Shown: positions 21,011-32,635 of the stretch, one piece after another
How positions within the stretch are numbered: the first letter of the stretch is position 1
Layout of the letters: the number at the start of each line of letters is the position of its first letter
Assembly: GCA_004151065.3 (NCBI GenBank)
Contig: NWUY0300012963.1
Span: forward strand, 4,201 to 47,710
Source of the DNA: Larix sibirica
Lineage: Eukaryota > Streptophyta > Pinopsida > Pinales > Pinaceae
DNA length: 43,510 bases
Reading direction: 5' to 3'
The notes under the pieces: model-generated
Databases searched by the model: none
The model's input: only the letters and a program-made list of their open reading frames with translations
Told to the model about the DNA's origin: nothing
Made by a program: the position numbers and the translations under genes

Positions 21011-23254
21011 ACAAGTGTGATAAAGTTTTGATCCCTGAGACTTAGGCATTCATATGAAAACTTGTCTACTGTATTGAAAAAAATTAAACACCATATAAAA
21101 ATCCATTTTGATTCGAAAACCCAGTGGCATCATTGCCTCCATCCTACTTCCAAAATTCCTACCAATTTTATTTCATTTATATGAGAGTACAATAAGAGGA
21201 TTAATTCATCACTACATCCCTATTCCTTATCATGTATGTTCAAATGAAAGCAAAAGTTCTAGAATCTTGTACAATCTACAATGAAGAATGAGGACAGAAG
21301 AAGAGAACAAGGCTAATGTTGTAGATCCTGGATGCTTCTAATGTTGCAAATGACTGAATCTCCTTTTGCAACTCATCACGTTGAGCTTTAAGTATGCTCG
21401 TTGATGCTGACTATGCCCTTAGTTCATCTACTATCCATTAGTCTTTTTATAAGAAACTGCATCTCTCTCTTGATGTTGGTGAAACTGATTTTTGGGAACA
21501 TCTCACTAACTAGCATGAGCCATATGCTTCCTTTTGTTCATATCCCTCCAGTTATCGATTTGTTGGATGATGAAACTAAATATGGTATTGAACGGCATCA
21601 GTGTATCCTGTCTAGTATTATATCCGGTATTGAACTATACCAGTTAGTACACCTTTTTATTGTGATATAGGTTGAGACTAACTAATGATGTCGTCTTTAC
21701 ATCACTCTCTACTATGGCCATGGGATGTAGCAGCTATATAAAAGGGCTCAATAGAGTTAGATGTCATAGGCACATCAGAGCCCTTCTTTTCTGGATTAAC
21801 ATTATGTTTCATGGAAAAAATCACGATAACTGGACTCTGAATCTCCAAACAGGTTGTCAAATTGGCAAAACTAACCACAACTGAGTAGTGGGTGGGAGCA
21901 ATCAAAGAGATTTTATGTATGGAAACAACTAAAACAATATCGCAAAGGGACATTATATCATAAAACAACAAGGGGAAAACCCTAGGGGAATATGGAACAA
22001 TCTACATGCTTACGAAAGGACAAACATTGGAGGATGATCCAAAAGGTGAACAAGGTAGAGAACTGATAATAAACACCAAGGATGTGAGTGGGCATTGATA
22101 TTTTCATTCAGATGTTGTGGGTTAGGGCGAACATTAAGCACTAGACATATTTTTTTCGTGGTCCCCGAGGCAATTTTATGAGTGTAAGTGTACTAGTGTA
22201 CGAGTGTACAAGACAACTTATCCAATATAAATGTTTTGAAATTATGCTTACGACTCTCAATCTCTGAAATTTTGGGTGCTGCATGGATTTTTGATGGTGT
22301 TGAATCCGCTTCTAACATCAAAGTCACCATAAAACCATTTTCTTTCAAAAAATCAACTGAATTTCTAATCAATGGCTAATTGTGTGAATCCAATGTGTTT
22401 ATATCACTCCATAATGAAGAGGCAGATTAACATACCACCTGATTTGAAGTTGATGTAGCCTCACATGGGTGATCAATCGTTTGAGTAATGTTGTGATATT
22501 GGACATGAATCTTCGCTCAATATTTTTGCACAACCTTGTTTGAAGTGGTTGCAAATCCACAAAGGTGACCAACCATTTGATCGCACAAACCAATTAATTA
22601 ATCCTAGGACGGTGGAACGTACTTATTGTGACCATGTCGATGATGTCCATTTATTTTTCAAAGTTGGCATGATCTCAACTTGATTGTCAATTGACAAGAT
22701 TCCTCTGCATTGTTGACTTGTTCTCTGATACTATTAACATTATGGGTTTGCTTCGGGAAATGACACGGTCTAATTCTAGCTGTGGATGAGAACATACCTT
22801 CAAGTTTAAAGTGGGTCATTGACAACAAAAAACACTTTTAGTTTCACTGCACATTCATTCCATCACCAAAGGCACATTCATTCCATCACCAAGATTTATC
22901 TTATGAAAAAGATTGCTTTAATCTGAGCCATGGATGGAGTGAGCTCCTTCTTAAGTTTTTCTAGATTTCTTTGAGCCGCTAATTGTTGAGATTTTCTTTC
23001 ATGAGATGAATGGTTTAATATTGGCCATTGGAGGCGAGAGTCCATGCTAATATTCATTGAAGCTTCTAATGCCTTCAATGGTCGTGATTTATTCTGGGAA
23101 GATGCACTGTTGCATATGGACTGTCGGTGAGAACTTTCGTTATTTTTCTCTGTTAAATATCTCAAATCCTATAACGATCTAGATTTTTCTAGACATGATG
23201 CGTCATTTCATCCATGACATCATCGGTGGGGACATCGCTTATTGGAAAATGAGG
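21011..23254 (-). pseudogene. Module Q copy 1: antisense gag-like coiled-coil relic
   Basis: On the minus strand a decayed gene runs from about 23165 to an AATAAA at 21172-21167. Protein-like blocks in order: a coiled-coil start (QLAAQRNLEKLKKELTPSMA, 23165-22896), HNVNSIREQVNNAEESCQLT (about 22740-22660), a duplicated basic segment (22593-22399), NPEKKGSDVPMTSNS and ATSHGHSRE (about 21800-21700), SEMFPKISFTNIKREMQF (about 21510) and ILKAQRDELQKEIQSF (about 21390). Each block recurs in units 2-4 in part or whole. Its 3' flank equals that of locus 2, so it belongs to a related element. Frames shift often and stops are mainly TAG and TAA. A short tandem GTGTAC-A repeat sits at 22194-22214, and a 23-bp duplication at 22849-22894. 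No pol motif is seen. Confidence 0.6.
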
Positions 23255-24972
23255 CCACTCCACTTCCTCCTCATCACTCTAACCATAAAAGGCCATAAAA
23301 GGGTTGGAATGGGTTAGTGCTTCTTCTCGTCTTTAAAATGACCTACCATCTGAGTTTACCTCATTAACATACAAAAATTATAATATCCCCATGTAAATAT
23401 AATTAAAATATCTTATGAATGGGCCCACAGTTCTTCTTATCCAATGTCCTAAATTTACTCACTCATAGGAAAATGTGGCCACTACACCTCATTGTCATCA
23501 CTCTAAGCACATAAGGGTGAAAGGGAAATTGCTCCTTCTCCTCATTCAAATTTGTCAAGAGAAAGGAAGATCCAATGTTATTAGTCCCATCCCAAAATTC
23601 TAACGGAGTTCCTGTGCTACTCATTCCTTTGGAACAAGTTTGTGAAACAACTACTGCACCTTGTCTCTTCCTCCAAAACATTACCAAAGCGGGAAAAAGG
23701 GCCTATTGCTCAACCGAATTATTAGATATTGTGAAATATCTCATGCTCCTACTCCCAAGAGGATATGGGATTTCCCATGCTACTCATCCAGTGGAACAAG
23801 CGTGGTAGAGGGCCAATGCTCCTTGACTCTTCCTCCCAAATATTACTAGAGCCAGAGGGAGGAACAACTACCCACTCAAATTACAAGAATTTGAGTAAGG
23901 GCCCATGTTTCCTCTCATATGTCTTAAACACTCTTCCTCGTCACTCCAACCATAATAGGGTGAGAAAGGGCCTATACTCCTTCTCCTCCTTTACTCAAAC
24001 TTCAAAAGTGCATGGAAGGGCCAGCGCAATTAGAACACAGTGAGAAAGTGCAAATGTTGCCACTCCAAATCCCAAAGATCTAAGGCAGTTCCCATTCTAC
24101 TCATTCAAATGGAACAAGTGTGGGAAAGGGCCAGTCATTATCAATCTAAAAATAGAAGGATGAGAAGGCACTAGTAATCCTTCTCCTCGTTACTCAAATT
24201 TTACAAGTGTGTCTAAGGTCTAGCAAAATTATAATAGGGTGAGAAAGGGAAAATGTTATGACTCCTACTCCTAAGGAAGTTCCCATGCTACTCACTTCCA
24301 AAATTCTAAGGTAGTTCCCATGCCACTCACTCGGGTGGAACAAGTGTAGGAAAGGGCCAGTGCTCCTTATATATTTTGACAAAGGGAACATGCTCCTTAT
24401 CCACCTCTCCAGTACCCATCACTCTAATCATAGAAGCATGAGAAAGGTCTAGTGGTCCTCCCCTTTACTCAAATTTCAAAAGTGTGTGGAAGGTCGACTT
24501 TTTCTCCCAAAAATTACAAATGCAAGACAAAGGGAACTTCATCACCTAAATACCATGAGTCTAAGGAAAGGAACATGCCCCTTCTCCACCAACCCACTCC
24601 TCATCACTCTAACCAATGAAGGGTGGTAAAGGGTCATTGCTCCTTCTCCTACTTACTCAAATTCTAGAAGTGTGTGGAATGATCAATGTGATTAGAATAG
24701 GGTGGCAATGTGCCAATGCACCAATGTTGTTGCTTGTCCTCTGACAATTCTTAGGAAGTTCTCATGTTACTCACTAGACTAGGACAGGTGTAGGAAAGGG
24801 ATAGTGAAAGGGTACCCACTCAAATTCCAATATTCTAAGAAAGGGCACCTGCTCCTTCTCCCCCTCCCCTCTCCTCATTACTCTAATTGTAGAAGGGTGA
24901 GAAAAGACAAGTGCTCCTTCTCCTCCTTACTCAAATTCCATATGTGTGTGCAATGGCTAGCATAATCAAGAA
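23255..24972. repeat. Satellite tract of macro-unit 2
   Basis: About 1.7 kb. The first 250 bases include the tract-opening segment ATTAACATACAAAAATTATA with CCCATGTAAATATAATTAA, found at the head of every tract in units 2-5. Then follow 310-bp-type units. The part from 24000 on is nearly the same as 18530-19490. Confidence 0.9.
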
Positions 24973-25851
24973 TTGGGTTATGATCAAAGCACCCTAGATT
25001 CCCTTCCTTTAAGTTTGTTGTTGTGCCTCCTTAAATTCAACACTTGAATTTGTGAACCGTTGTCACTTTATTCCCCTTTATTATTGCACATTTTTAACTA
25101 AACCCGGTTAAAATAATGTGCAAAAATTGCAGGTTGTGTTATTATGTAATTTAAACAATCACAAATGTGTTCTCTAAACTAAATGTAGGATTCTAAAACT
25201 ACCCAAATCGCTAAAATCACAATTCAAGCAATGGAAACTGTAGTTTCAACAATTCTTCAATTGTTGGATTCTGGCAATTGTGGGGAATTTTGACTGTCTC
25301 TTATACACTTTATAAGGTGGATTTTATAATTCCATGATGATCCTGTGGACCCAATGGCTCCACACAGCTTCGAACGTTTACAAAATACGGGGAAATGCAC
25401 TATGCATTACCAAAGGAAGAAAGTGCAGCTCGTCATGATCTTCCAAGCATACAGTAACGAAAATGAACATATCATAAAGCACAGCGGATAATGCCCTAAA
25501 CCGCACAGCGGCCTTATTAGTGCAACTTATTATAAATCGTGTTTCATAAAAAAAACACATAAAATCCCCTCCCCGCAGTGCACAGCATTTTTTCCGGGAA
25601 TTAAAATTTGTTCCTAGTGACTACTATTTAGTCAATGTTTTTTATTATTGTGATGGAGAAATTTACAACACCGCTTTATATGTACTTAGAAGAATGATCT
25701 ATAATGGAACTATATCAAGGGTTCTAATGGATATTTTTCACTATACTTTAATGGCTATTTATTTTTTATAAGGTTGATCAACCCATCCTTTTGTTATTGT
25801 TGTTCTTCCGGTTGTTCATCGACCGGATAGGATATCTCTCTGTTTTTTCAT

Positions 25852-25923
25852 GCCAACTATAGCTCACCAAGGGAGATAACCCTTTAAACGATGGAGTTAT
25901 AATCCCTAGGTTTAAATCCAAAA
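25852..25923 (+). other. tRNA-like segment, copy 2
   Basis: A-box-like TAGCTCACCAAGG at 25860 and B-box-like GGTTTAAATCC at 25909, with the same 49-base spacing as in copy 1. Both motifs are unchanged between the copies. Confidence 0.3.
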
Positions 25924-26097
25924 GTGCCTTTCAAATATGCATCAAACTTGACTATATTTGCAGTTGAGATCTGATGTGTGCAGGGAAAATCTCATCCGTG
26001 AATGTAAATGTGAGTGTTTAAATGTTAAAAAGGGGCACAACTATTCCAAAATAAAACCATCTCAAAGCAACGTAAGTCAAGGCTCCTGAATCATAAC

Positions 26098-26152
26098 TGA
26101 TGAATTTTATGGGAATGAGTTGCTGCTCTTTTATTCACGTGAAAATTCATCA
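26098..26152. repeat. Hairpin with CACGTG palindrome, copy 2
   Basis: The same 11-bp arms as copy 1 (26098-26108 and 26142-26152) and the same TTCACGTGAA palindrome at 26134-26143. The intervening bases differ at several positions, but the arms do not. Confidence 0.7.
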
Positions 26153-26470
26153 TTACAATGGACCCTGAAGGTCTATAATTAAACACTTCTAAATGCTAAA
26201 ATTTTAATCTAGATTTATGATTTATGTGATTTATTTTTGCTTTAATAGAACTTAGATTTACTTCCAATAATACAACTGAGGTAAGGTGGGATTTAATTAC
26301 TTTTTCTAACAAGAACTTCCAAAATAAAGCAATGTCACAGTGAGGGAAAGCAGGGCTCCTTAATCATAACATGATTCTTGAAAAGAAGAACATCGATCTT
26401 GAAATGCAATTCAACAACAAAACATTATCCACTATCCATTCAAATGCATACAATAAAACTATTGGAAAAT

Positions 26471-28334
26471 CAAACAGGAGTGATAATACTCATTGATGGT
26501 GACTATGCCCTTAGTTCATCTACTATCCATTACTCTTTTTACAAGAAACTGCATCTCTCTCTTGATGTTGGCGTAACTCATTTTTGGGAACATCTCACTA
26601 ACTAGCACAATCCGTATGCTTCCTTTTGTTCATCTCCCTCCAGCTATCGATTTGTTGGATGATGAAACTAAATATGGTATTGAACGGCATCAGTGTATCC
26701 TGTCTAGTATTGAACTATACCAGTCAGTACACCTTTTTATTGTGATATAGGTTGAACCTAACCGATGATGTCCTCTCGGCATCACTCTCTGCTATGGCCT
26801 TGGGATGTAGCAGCTGTATAAAGGGGATCAACAGAGTTAAATTTCATAGGCACATCAGAGCCCTCGTTTTTTGGATGAACATTGTGTTACATGGAAAAAA
26901 TCACGATAAATGGACTCTGAATCTCCAAACATGTTGTCAAATTGGAAAAAATAACCACAACTGAGTAGTGGGTGGGAGCGATCAATGAGATTTTTTGTAT
27001 GGAAACAACTAAAAGCAATATCGCAAAGGGACATTATATCATAAAAAAACAAGGGGAAAACCCTTAGGGAATATGGAACTATCTGCATACTTACGAAAGG
27101 ACAGGACATGGGAGGATGATCCAAAAGGTGAACGAGGTAGAGAACCAAGAATAAACACCAAGGATGTGCATTCATATATAGTTGTGAGTGGGCATTGATA
27201 TTTTCATTCAAATGTCGTGGGTTAAGGCGAACATTAAGCACTAGACATATTTTTCTCACATTCCCCGAGGCAAGTTTACGAGCATAAGTGTACGAGTGTA
27301 CAAGACAACTTATCCAATATAAATGTTTTGAAATTATTCTTACAACTCTCAATATATGAAATTTTGGGTGTTGCATAGATTTTTGATGGTGTTGAATCTG
27401 CTTCTAACATCAAAGTCACCATTAAAACCATTTTCTTTCAAAATATCAATTGACTTTCTAATCAAATGGTTGATTGTGTGAATCCATTGTGTTTATCTCA
27501 CTCCATAATGAAGAGGGATATTAACACACCACCTTATTTGAAGTTGTTGTGGTCTCACATGGGTGATCAGTCGTTTGAGTAATGCTGTGATATTGGACAT
27601 GAAGATTCTCTCAATATTTATGCACAACCTTATTTTAAGTGGTTGCGGATCCACATGGTTGACCAACTGTTTGATCGCATGGACCAATTAATTAATCCTA
27701 GGGTGGTGAAATGTACTTATTGTGAACCTGTCGATGATGTCCATTTATTTTTGAAAGTTGGCACGATCTCAACTTGATTGTCAATTGACAACATTCCTCC
27801 GTATTGTTGACTTGTGATCTGATACTATTAACATTCTGGGTTTGCTTCGGGAAATCCACATGATCTAATTCCAGCTGTGGATGAGAACATACCTTCCAGT
27901 TTAAACTGGTTTGTTGACAAAAAAAACACTTTTAATTTCACTGCACATTCATTCCATAGCCAAAGGCATAGATTTATCTTATGAAAAAGCTTTCTTTGAT
28001 CTGAGCCATGGATGGAGTGAGATCCTTTTTAATTTTTTCTAGATTTCTTTGAGCCGTTAATTGTTGATATTTTCTTTCATGAGATGAATGGTTTAATTTT
28101 GGCCATTGGTGTCGAGTATCCTTTCTTATATTCATTGCAGCTTCTAATGCCTCCAATGGTCGTGATTTATTCTTGGAAGATGCACTGTTGCATCTGATTC
28201 GTCGGTGAGAACTTTCGTTATTTTTCTCTGTTAAATATCTCTAAGCCTATAACGATCTATATTTTTCCAGACATGTTGCATTGTTTCATCTAGAACATCA
28301 TCGGTGGGGACATTGCTTGTTGGAAAATGGGGCC
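26471..28334 (-). pseudogene. Module Q copy 2: antisense gag-like relic, 3' end deleted
   Basis: Minus-strand blocks match copy 1: QLTAQRNLEKIKKDLTPSMA (28156-27974), the basic segment (27687-27493), and the SNS..P / ATSQGHSRE region near 26800. Compared with copy 1, about 370 bases (21021-21393 there) are missing at 26485, which removes the 3' flank with the AATAAA and the last coiled-coil block. A minus-strand frame of 173 codons (27376-26855) is open, but it is hydrophobic and lies in a different frame from the conserved SNS..HGHSRE block, so I do not call it a gene. At 27700-27698 a TAG stands where units 3 and 4 have CAA. Confidence 0.6.
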
Positions 28335-31303
28335 ACTCCCCTTACTCCTCATCACTCTAACCATAAAATGCCATAAAAGAGTGGTAATGGGATAGTGCTC
28401 CTTCTCGTCCTTAAAATGACCTCACATGTTAGTTTACCTCATTAACATACAAAAATTATAATATCCCCATGTAAAGATAATTAAAATCTCTTGTGAATGG
28501 GCCCACACTTTTTCTTATCCAATGTCCTAAATTTACTTGCTCGTAGGAAAATGTGGCCACTGCACCTCATCGTCATCACTCTAAGCACATAAGGGTGAGA
28601 GGGAAATTGCTCCTTCTCCTCACTCAAATTTGTCAAGAGAAAGTAAGAGACAATGTTATTACTCCCATCCCAAAATTCTAATGGAGTTCCTGTGCTACTC
28701 ATTCCTTTGGAAAAAGTTTGTGAAACAACTACTGCACCTTGTCTCTTCCTCCAAAAAATTACCAAAGTGGGAAAAAGGGCCTATTGCTCACCCAAATTAT
28801 CAGAGATTGTGAAATATCTGATGCTCCTACTCCTAAGAGGATATGGGAGTTCCCTTGCTACTCATCCCGTGGAACAAGCATGGTAGAAGGCCAATGCTCC
28901 TTGACTCTTCCTCCCAAATATTACTAGATCCAGATGGAGGGCCAAATACCCACTCAAATTACAAGAGTTTGATAAAGGGACCATGTTTCCTCTCGTATGT
29001 CCTAAACACTCTTCCTCGTCACTCCAACCATAAAAGTGTGAGAAATGACCTATACTCCTTCTCCTCCTTTACTCAAATTTTAAAAATGTGAGGAAGGGAT
29101 AGTGGGAAACAGCTAGTGGTCTTAAATTTTCCTCCCGTGCCACTCACTTGAGTGGAACAAGAGTTGGAAAGGGCTAGTCCTCCTCAGCGAGTCTTCCAAA
29201 AAATCACGAAAGCATGAGAAAGGGCCAGTTTCTCACTCAAATACCAAAAGTGTTAGAAAGGGCACATGCTCCTTCTCCACCTCCCCAACCCTTGTCACTC
29301 TAACCATATAAGGGTAAGAAAGGGCTAGTGATCCTTCTCCTCCTTATTCAAATTCTATAAATGTATGGAAGGGATAGCATAATTATATTGGGGTGAGAAT
29401 GTGTTAATGTTGTCACTCCTCCTCCCAAAAGTCTAAGGAAATTCCCTTGCTACTCACTTGAGTGGAACAAGTGCAGGAAAGGGCCAGTGCTTCACGTGTC
29501 TTCTTCCCTATAATTACCAGAGTAAGAGAAAGGGCCAATTCCTCTCTCAAATACTAGAATTGTGAGAAAGGGAACATGCTCCTTCTCCACCTCCCCATTC
29601 CTCATCAATCTAACCATGGAAGTGTGGGAAAGGGTTAGTGCTCCTTTTCCCCCTTACTCAAACATCAAAAGTGTGTGGAAATTATAGCGTAATTATAGAT
29701 GGGTGAGAAAGGGAAAATGCTCCATATCCTCCAAATTTAAATTTGATATGTGCGTGGAAGGTTTCATCCTCCTCCCAAGAGCTAACAGAGTGAGAGATAG
29801 GGACAGTTACTTGCTCAAATACCAATAGTTGGACAAAGGGGACATGCTCCTTCTCCGCCTACCCACTCTTCATCACTCAAACCATAGAAGGGTAAGAAAA
29901 GGAAAGTGATCCTTCTCTTCCTTACTCAAATTCAAGAAGTGTGTGGAAGGGGCAGCGTAATTAGGATAGGGTAATAATGTGCCAATGTTGCCACTCCTCC
30001 TCTTAAAGGTCTAAGGTAGTTCCTGTGCTACTCACTCGAGTGGAACAAGTGATGGAAAGGGCCATAGCTCCTTGACACTTCTTCCAAAAAATCACCAAAT
30101 CGACTTGCTCAATCATCATCACTCTCACTATCGAATAGAGTGAGAAAGGGATAATGTTACTGCCCCCTTCCAACAATCTAAGTCAATTCCCATTCTACTG
30201 GTTCGAAAGGAAAGTCTTGTATAGGGTCATTGTTGCACATAACTCTAACCATAGAATGTTGGAAAGGGACCAATGTTCATTCTCATCACTCTAACCATAG
30301 AACAGTGATAAAGGGAGAGTCCTCCTTTTCCTCCTTACTCAAACTTCAAAAGTGTCTTGAAGGGCCAACGAAATTAGAAAAGAGTGAGAAAGGACAAATG
30401 TTTCCAATTTTAATCCCAAAAGTCTAATGCAGTTCCCATGCTACTGTTCGAATGGAACAAGTGTGGGAAAGGGTCAGTCATTATCAGTCTAACCATATAA
30501 GGATGAGAAGGTGCGAGTAATCCTTCTCCTCCTTACTCAAATTTTACAAGTGCGTGGAAGGGCTAGCGAAATTAGAATAGGGTGAGAAAGTGAAAATGTT
30601 GCCACTCCTCCTCCTGAGGCAGTTCCCATGCTACTCACTCCCAAAATTCTAAGGAAATTCCCATGCTACTCACTCGGGTGGAACAAGTGTAGGAAAGGGA
30701 CAGTGCTCCTCATAGAATTTGAAAAAGGGCACATGCTCCTTATCCACCTCTCCACTACTCATCACTCTAATCATAGAAGCATGATAAAGGTCCAATCGTC
30801 CTCCCCTTTACTCAAATTTCAAAAGTGTGTCGAAGGTTGGCTCTTTCTCCCAAAAATTACCAATTCAAGACAAAGGGAACTTCCTCACCCAAATACCATG
30901 ATTCTAAGGAAGGGAACATGCCCCTTCTCCACCACCCCACTCCTCATCACTCTAACCAATGAAAGGTGGCAAAGGTCCGGTGCTCCTTCTTCTCCTTACT
31001 CAAATTCCAGAAGTGTGTGGAACGACCAACGTGATTAGAATAGGGTGACAACATGCCAATGGTGTCACTCCTCCTCCTAAAAGTATTAGGCAGTTCTCAT
31101 GTTACTCACTAGAGTGGGATAGGTGTAGGAAAGGGCCAGTGAAAGGGAACCCACTCAAATTCCAAGAGTCTGAGAAAGGGAACCTGCTCCTTCCCACATC
31201 CCCACTCCTACTCAGTCTAATCATAGAAGGGTGAGAGAAGACAAGTGCTCCTTATCCTCCTTACTCAAATTCCATATGTGTGTGCAAGGGCTAGGGTAAT
31301 CAA
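28335..31303. repeat. Satellite tract of macro-unit 3
   Basis: About 3.0 kb of 310-bp-type units; the phrase CCTTATTCAAATT / CCCTTACTCAAA recurs at 29341 and 29651. The right half (from about 30110) matches the whole tract of unit 1. The added length is extra higher-order units in the left half. The 136-codon frame at 30628-31035 is satellite read in one frame. Confidence 0.9.
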
Positions 31304-31750
31304 CAATTGGGTTATGATCAAATCCCCCTATATTCTCTTACTTTAAGTTTGTTGTTGTCCCTCCTTAAATTTAGCACTACACAAATCGCTAAAATCATGA
31401 TTCAAGCAATGGAAACTGTACTCTAACAATTCTTCAATTGTCGGATTCTGATAGTTGTGGGGCATTTTGGTTATCATGTATACTTGTCCTCACATTATAA
31501 GGTGGATTTTATAATTCCACGATGGTACCATGGAACCAACAGCTCCACACAGCCTCAAACTTCTACAAAACATGAGGCAATGCGGTATGCATTACCGAAG
31601 GACGAAAGCGCAGCCTGTCGCAGTATTCCAAGCACACAGTAGATAAAAGGAACATATCAGAAAGCACTGTGTATAATGCATAGAACCGCATAGAGGATTT
31701 ATTAGTGCAGCTCATTATAAGTTGTGTTGCATAAAAATAGTGCATAAACT

Positions 31751-31764
31751 CCCCCCCCCCCCCC
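31751..31764. repeat. Poly-C run of 14
   Basis: Fourteen consecutive C in an AT-rich setting. Units 1 and 2 have CCCCTCCACG and CCCCTCCCCG at the same place (about 20098 and 25566), so the run grew by slippage after loss of the interrupting T, or was extended by an assembly error. Confidence 0.9.
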
Positions 31765-32041
31765 GGAATGCATAGCATTTTGGCCGGGAATTAAAATTTG
31801 CTCCCAGTGACTACTATTTAGTTAGTGTTTTGTATTTTTGTGACGGATAAATTTACAACACCACTTTATATGTACTTGGAAGACCGATCTATAACGGACT
31901 GTATCAAAGGTGCTAATGGTTATATTTTCACTAAAATTTAATGGGTATTTCTTTTTTATAAGGTTGATCAACCCATCCTTTTTTTATTGTTGTCCCTCCA
32001 GTTGTTCATCAACCGGATAGGATATCTCTCTATTTTTTCAT

Positions 32042-32115
32042 TCCAACTATAGCTCACCAAGGTATATAGCCCTTTAAAGGATAGAGTTACAAACCCTAGG
32101 CTAAAAGCTAGAAGT
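32042..32115 (+). other. tRNA-like segment, copy 3, degraded
   Basis: The A-box-like TAGCTCACCAAGG is intact at 32050. The B-box-like part has become GGCTAAAAGCT, so only the 5' motif is still recognisable. Confidence 0.2.
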
Positions 32116-32288
32116 ACCTTTCAAATATGCATCAAACTTGATTGGATTTGTAGCTAAAATATGATGTGCGTGGGGAAAATCTCGGCCACGAAAGTCAATG
32201 TGAGTGTTTAACTTTGAAAAAGGGGCACAACGATTCCAAAATAAAACCATCTCAAAGCAACGTAAGCCTAGGCACCTGAATCATAATT

Positions 32289-32344
32289 GATGAATTTTAT
32301 GGGAACAAGTTGTCGCTCTTCTATTCACGTGAAACTTCATCGTT
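32289..32344. repeat. Hairpin with CACGTG palindrome, copy 3, one arm damaged
   Basis: TGATGAATTTT is kept, but the right arm has become ACTTCATCG, so pairing is weakened. The CACGTG core is intact. Confidence 0.6.
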
Positions 32345-32635
32345 ACAATGGACCCTGAAGGTCTATAATTAAACACTTCTACATGCTAAAATCGTAACCT
32401 ATATTTATAATTTATGTGCATGCTTTATGCTTTAATAGAACTTAGCTTTACTTCCAATAATACAACCAAGATAAAGTGGGAGTTAATTAATTTTTCTAAC
32501 AACAACTTATAAAATAAAGCAAGCTTAGAGACTAACATAGCAAGAAGAAGAATAGCGATCGTGAAATGAAATTCAACAACAAAACATTTTCCACTATCCA
32601 TTTAAATGCATACAATAAAACTATTGGAAAATCAC

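Larger units (their letters stand above)
24973..26470. repeat. Module P, copy 2
   Basis: Closely matches copy 1 throughout, offset by 5,463-5,472 bases. It retains the CpG-rich relic (25400-25590), GTTGATCAAC at 25773, the tRNA-like boxes and the hairpin. It has no coding signal. Confidence 0.85.
31304..32635. repeat. Module P, copy 3
   Basis: Same order as copies 1 and 2 but shorter: about 150 bases after TTTAGCACTAC (31374) are missing compared with copy 1, including the TTGTGAACCGTTGTCAC segment. It carries GTTGATCAAC at 31963, a run of 14 C at 31751-31764, and a damaged B-box-like motif. Confidence 0.8.

Noticed and set aside
21672-26964. 70-codon plus-strand frames in units 1 and 2, with a related one in unit 3
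   Set aside because: They lie opposite the conserved minus-strand SNS..HGHSRE block and are its shadow.
30628-31038. 136-codon plus-strand open frame
   Set aside because: It is the 310-bp satellite read in one frame; the same peptide phrases recur wherever the satellite lies, and the composition is not protein-like.
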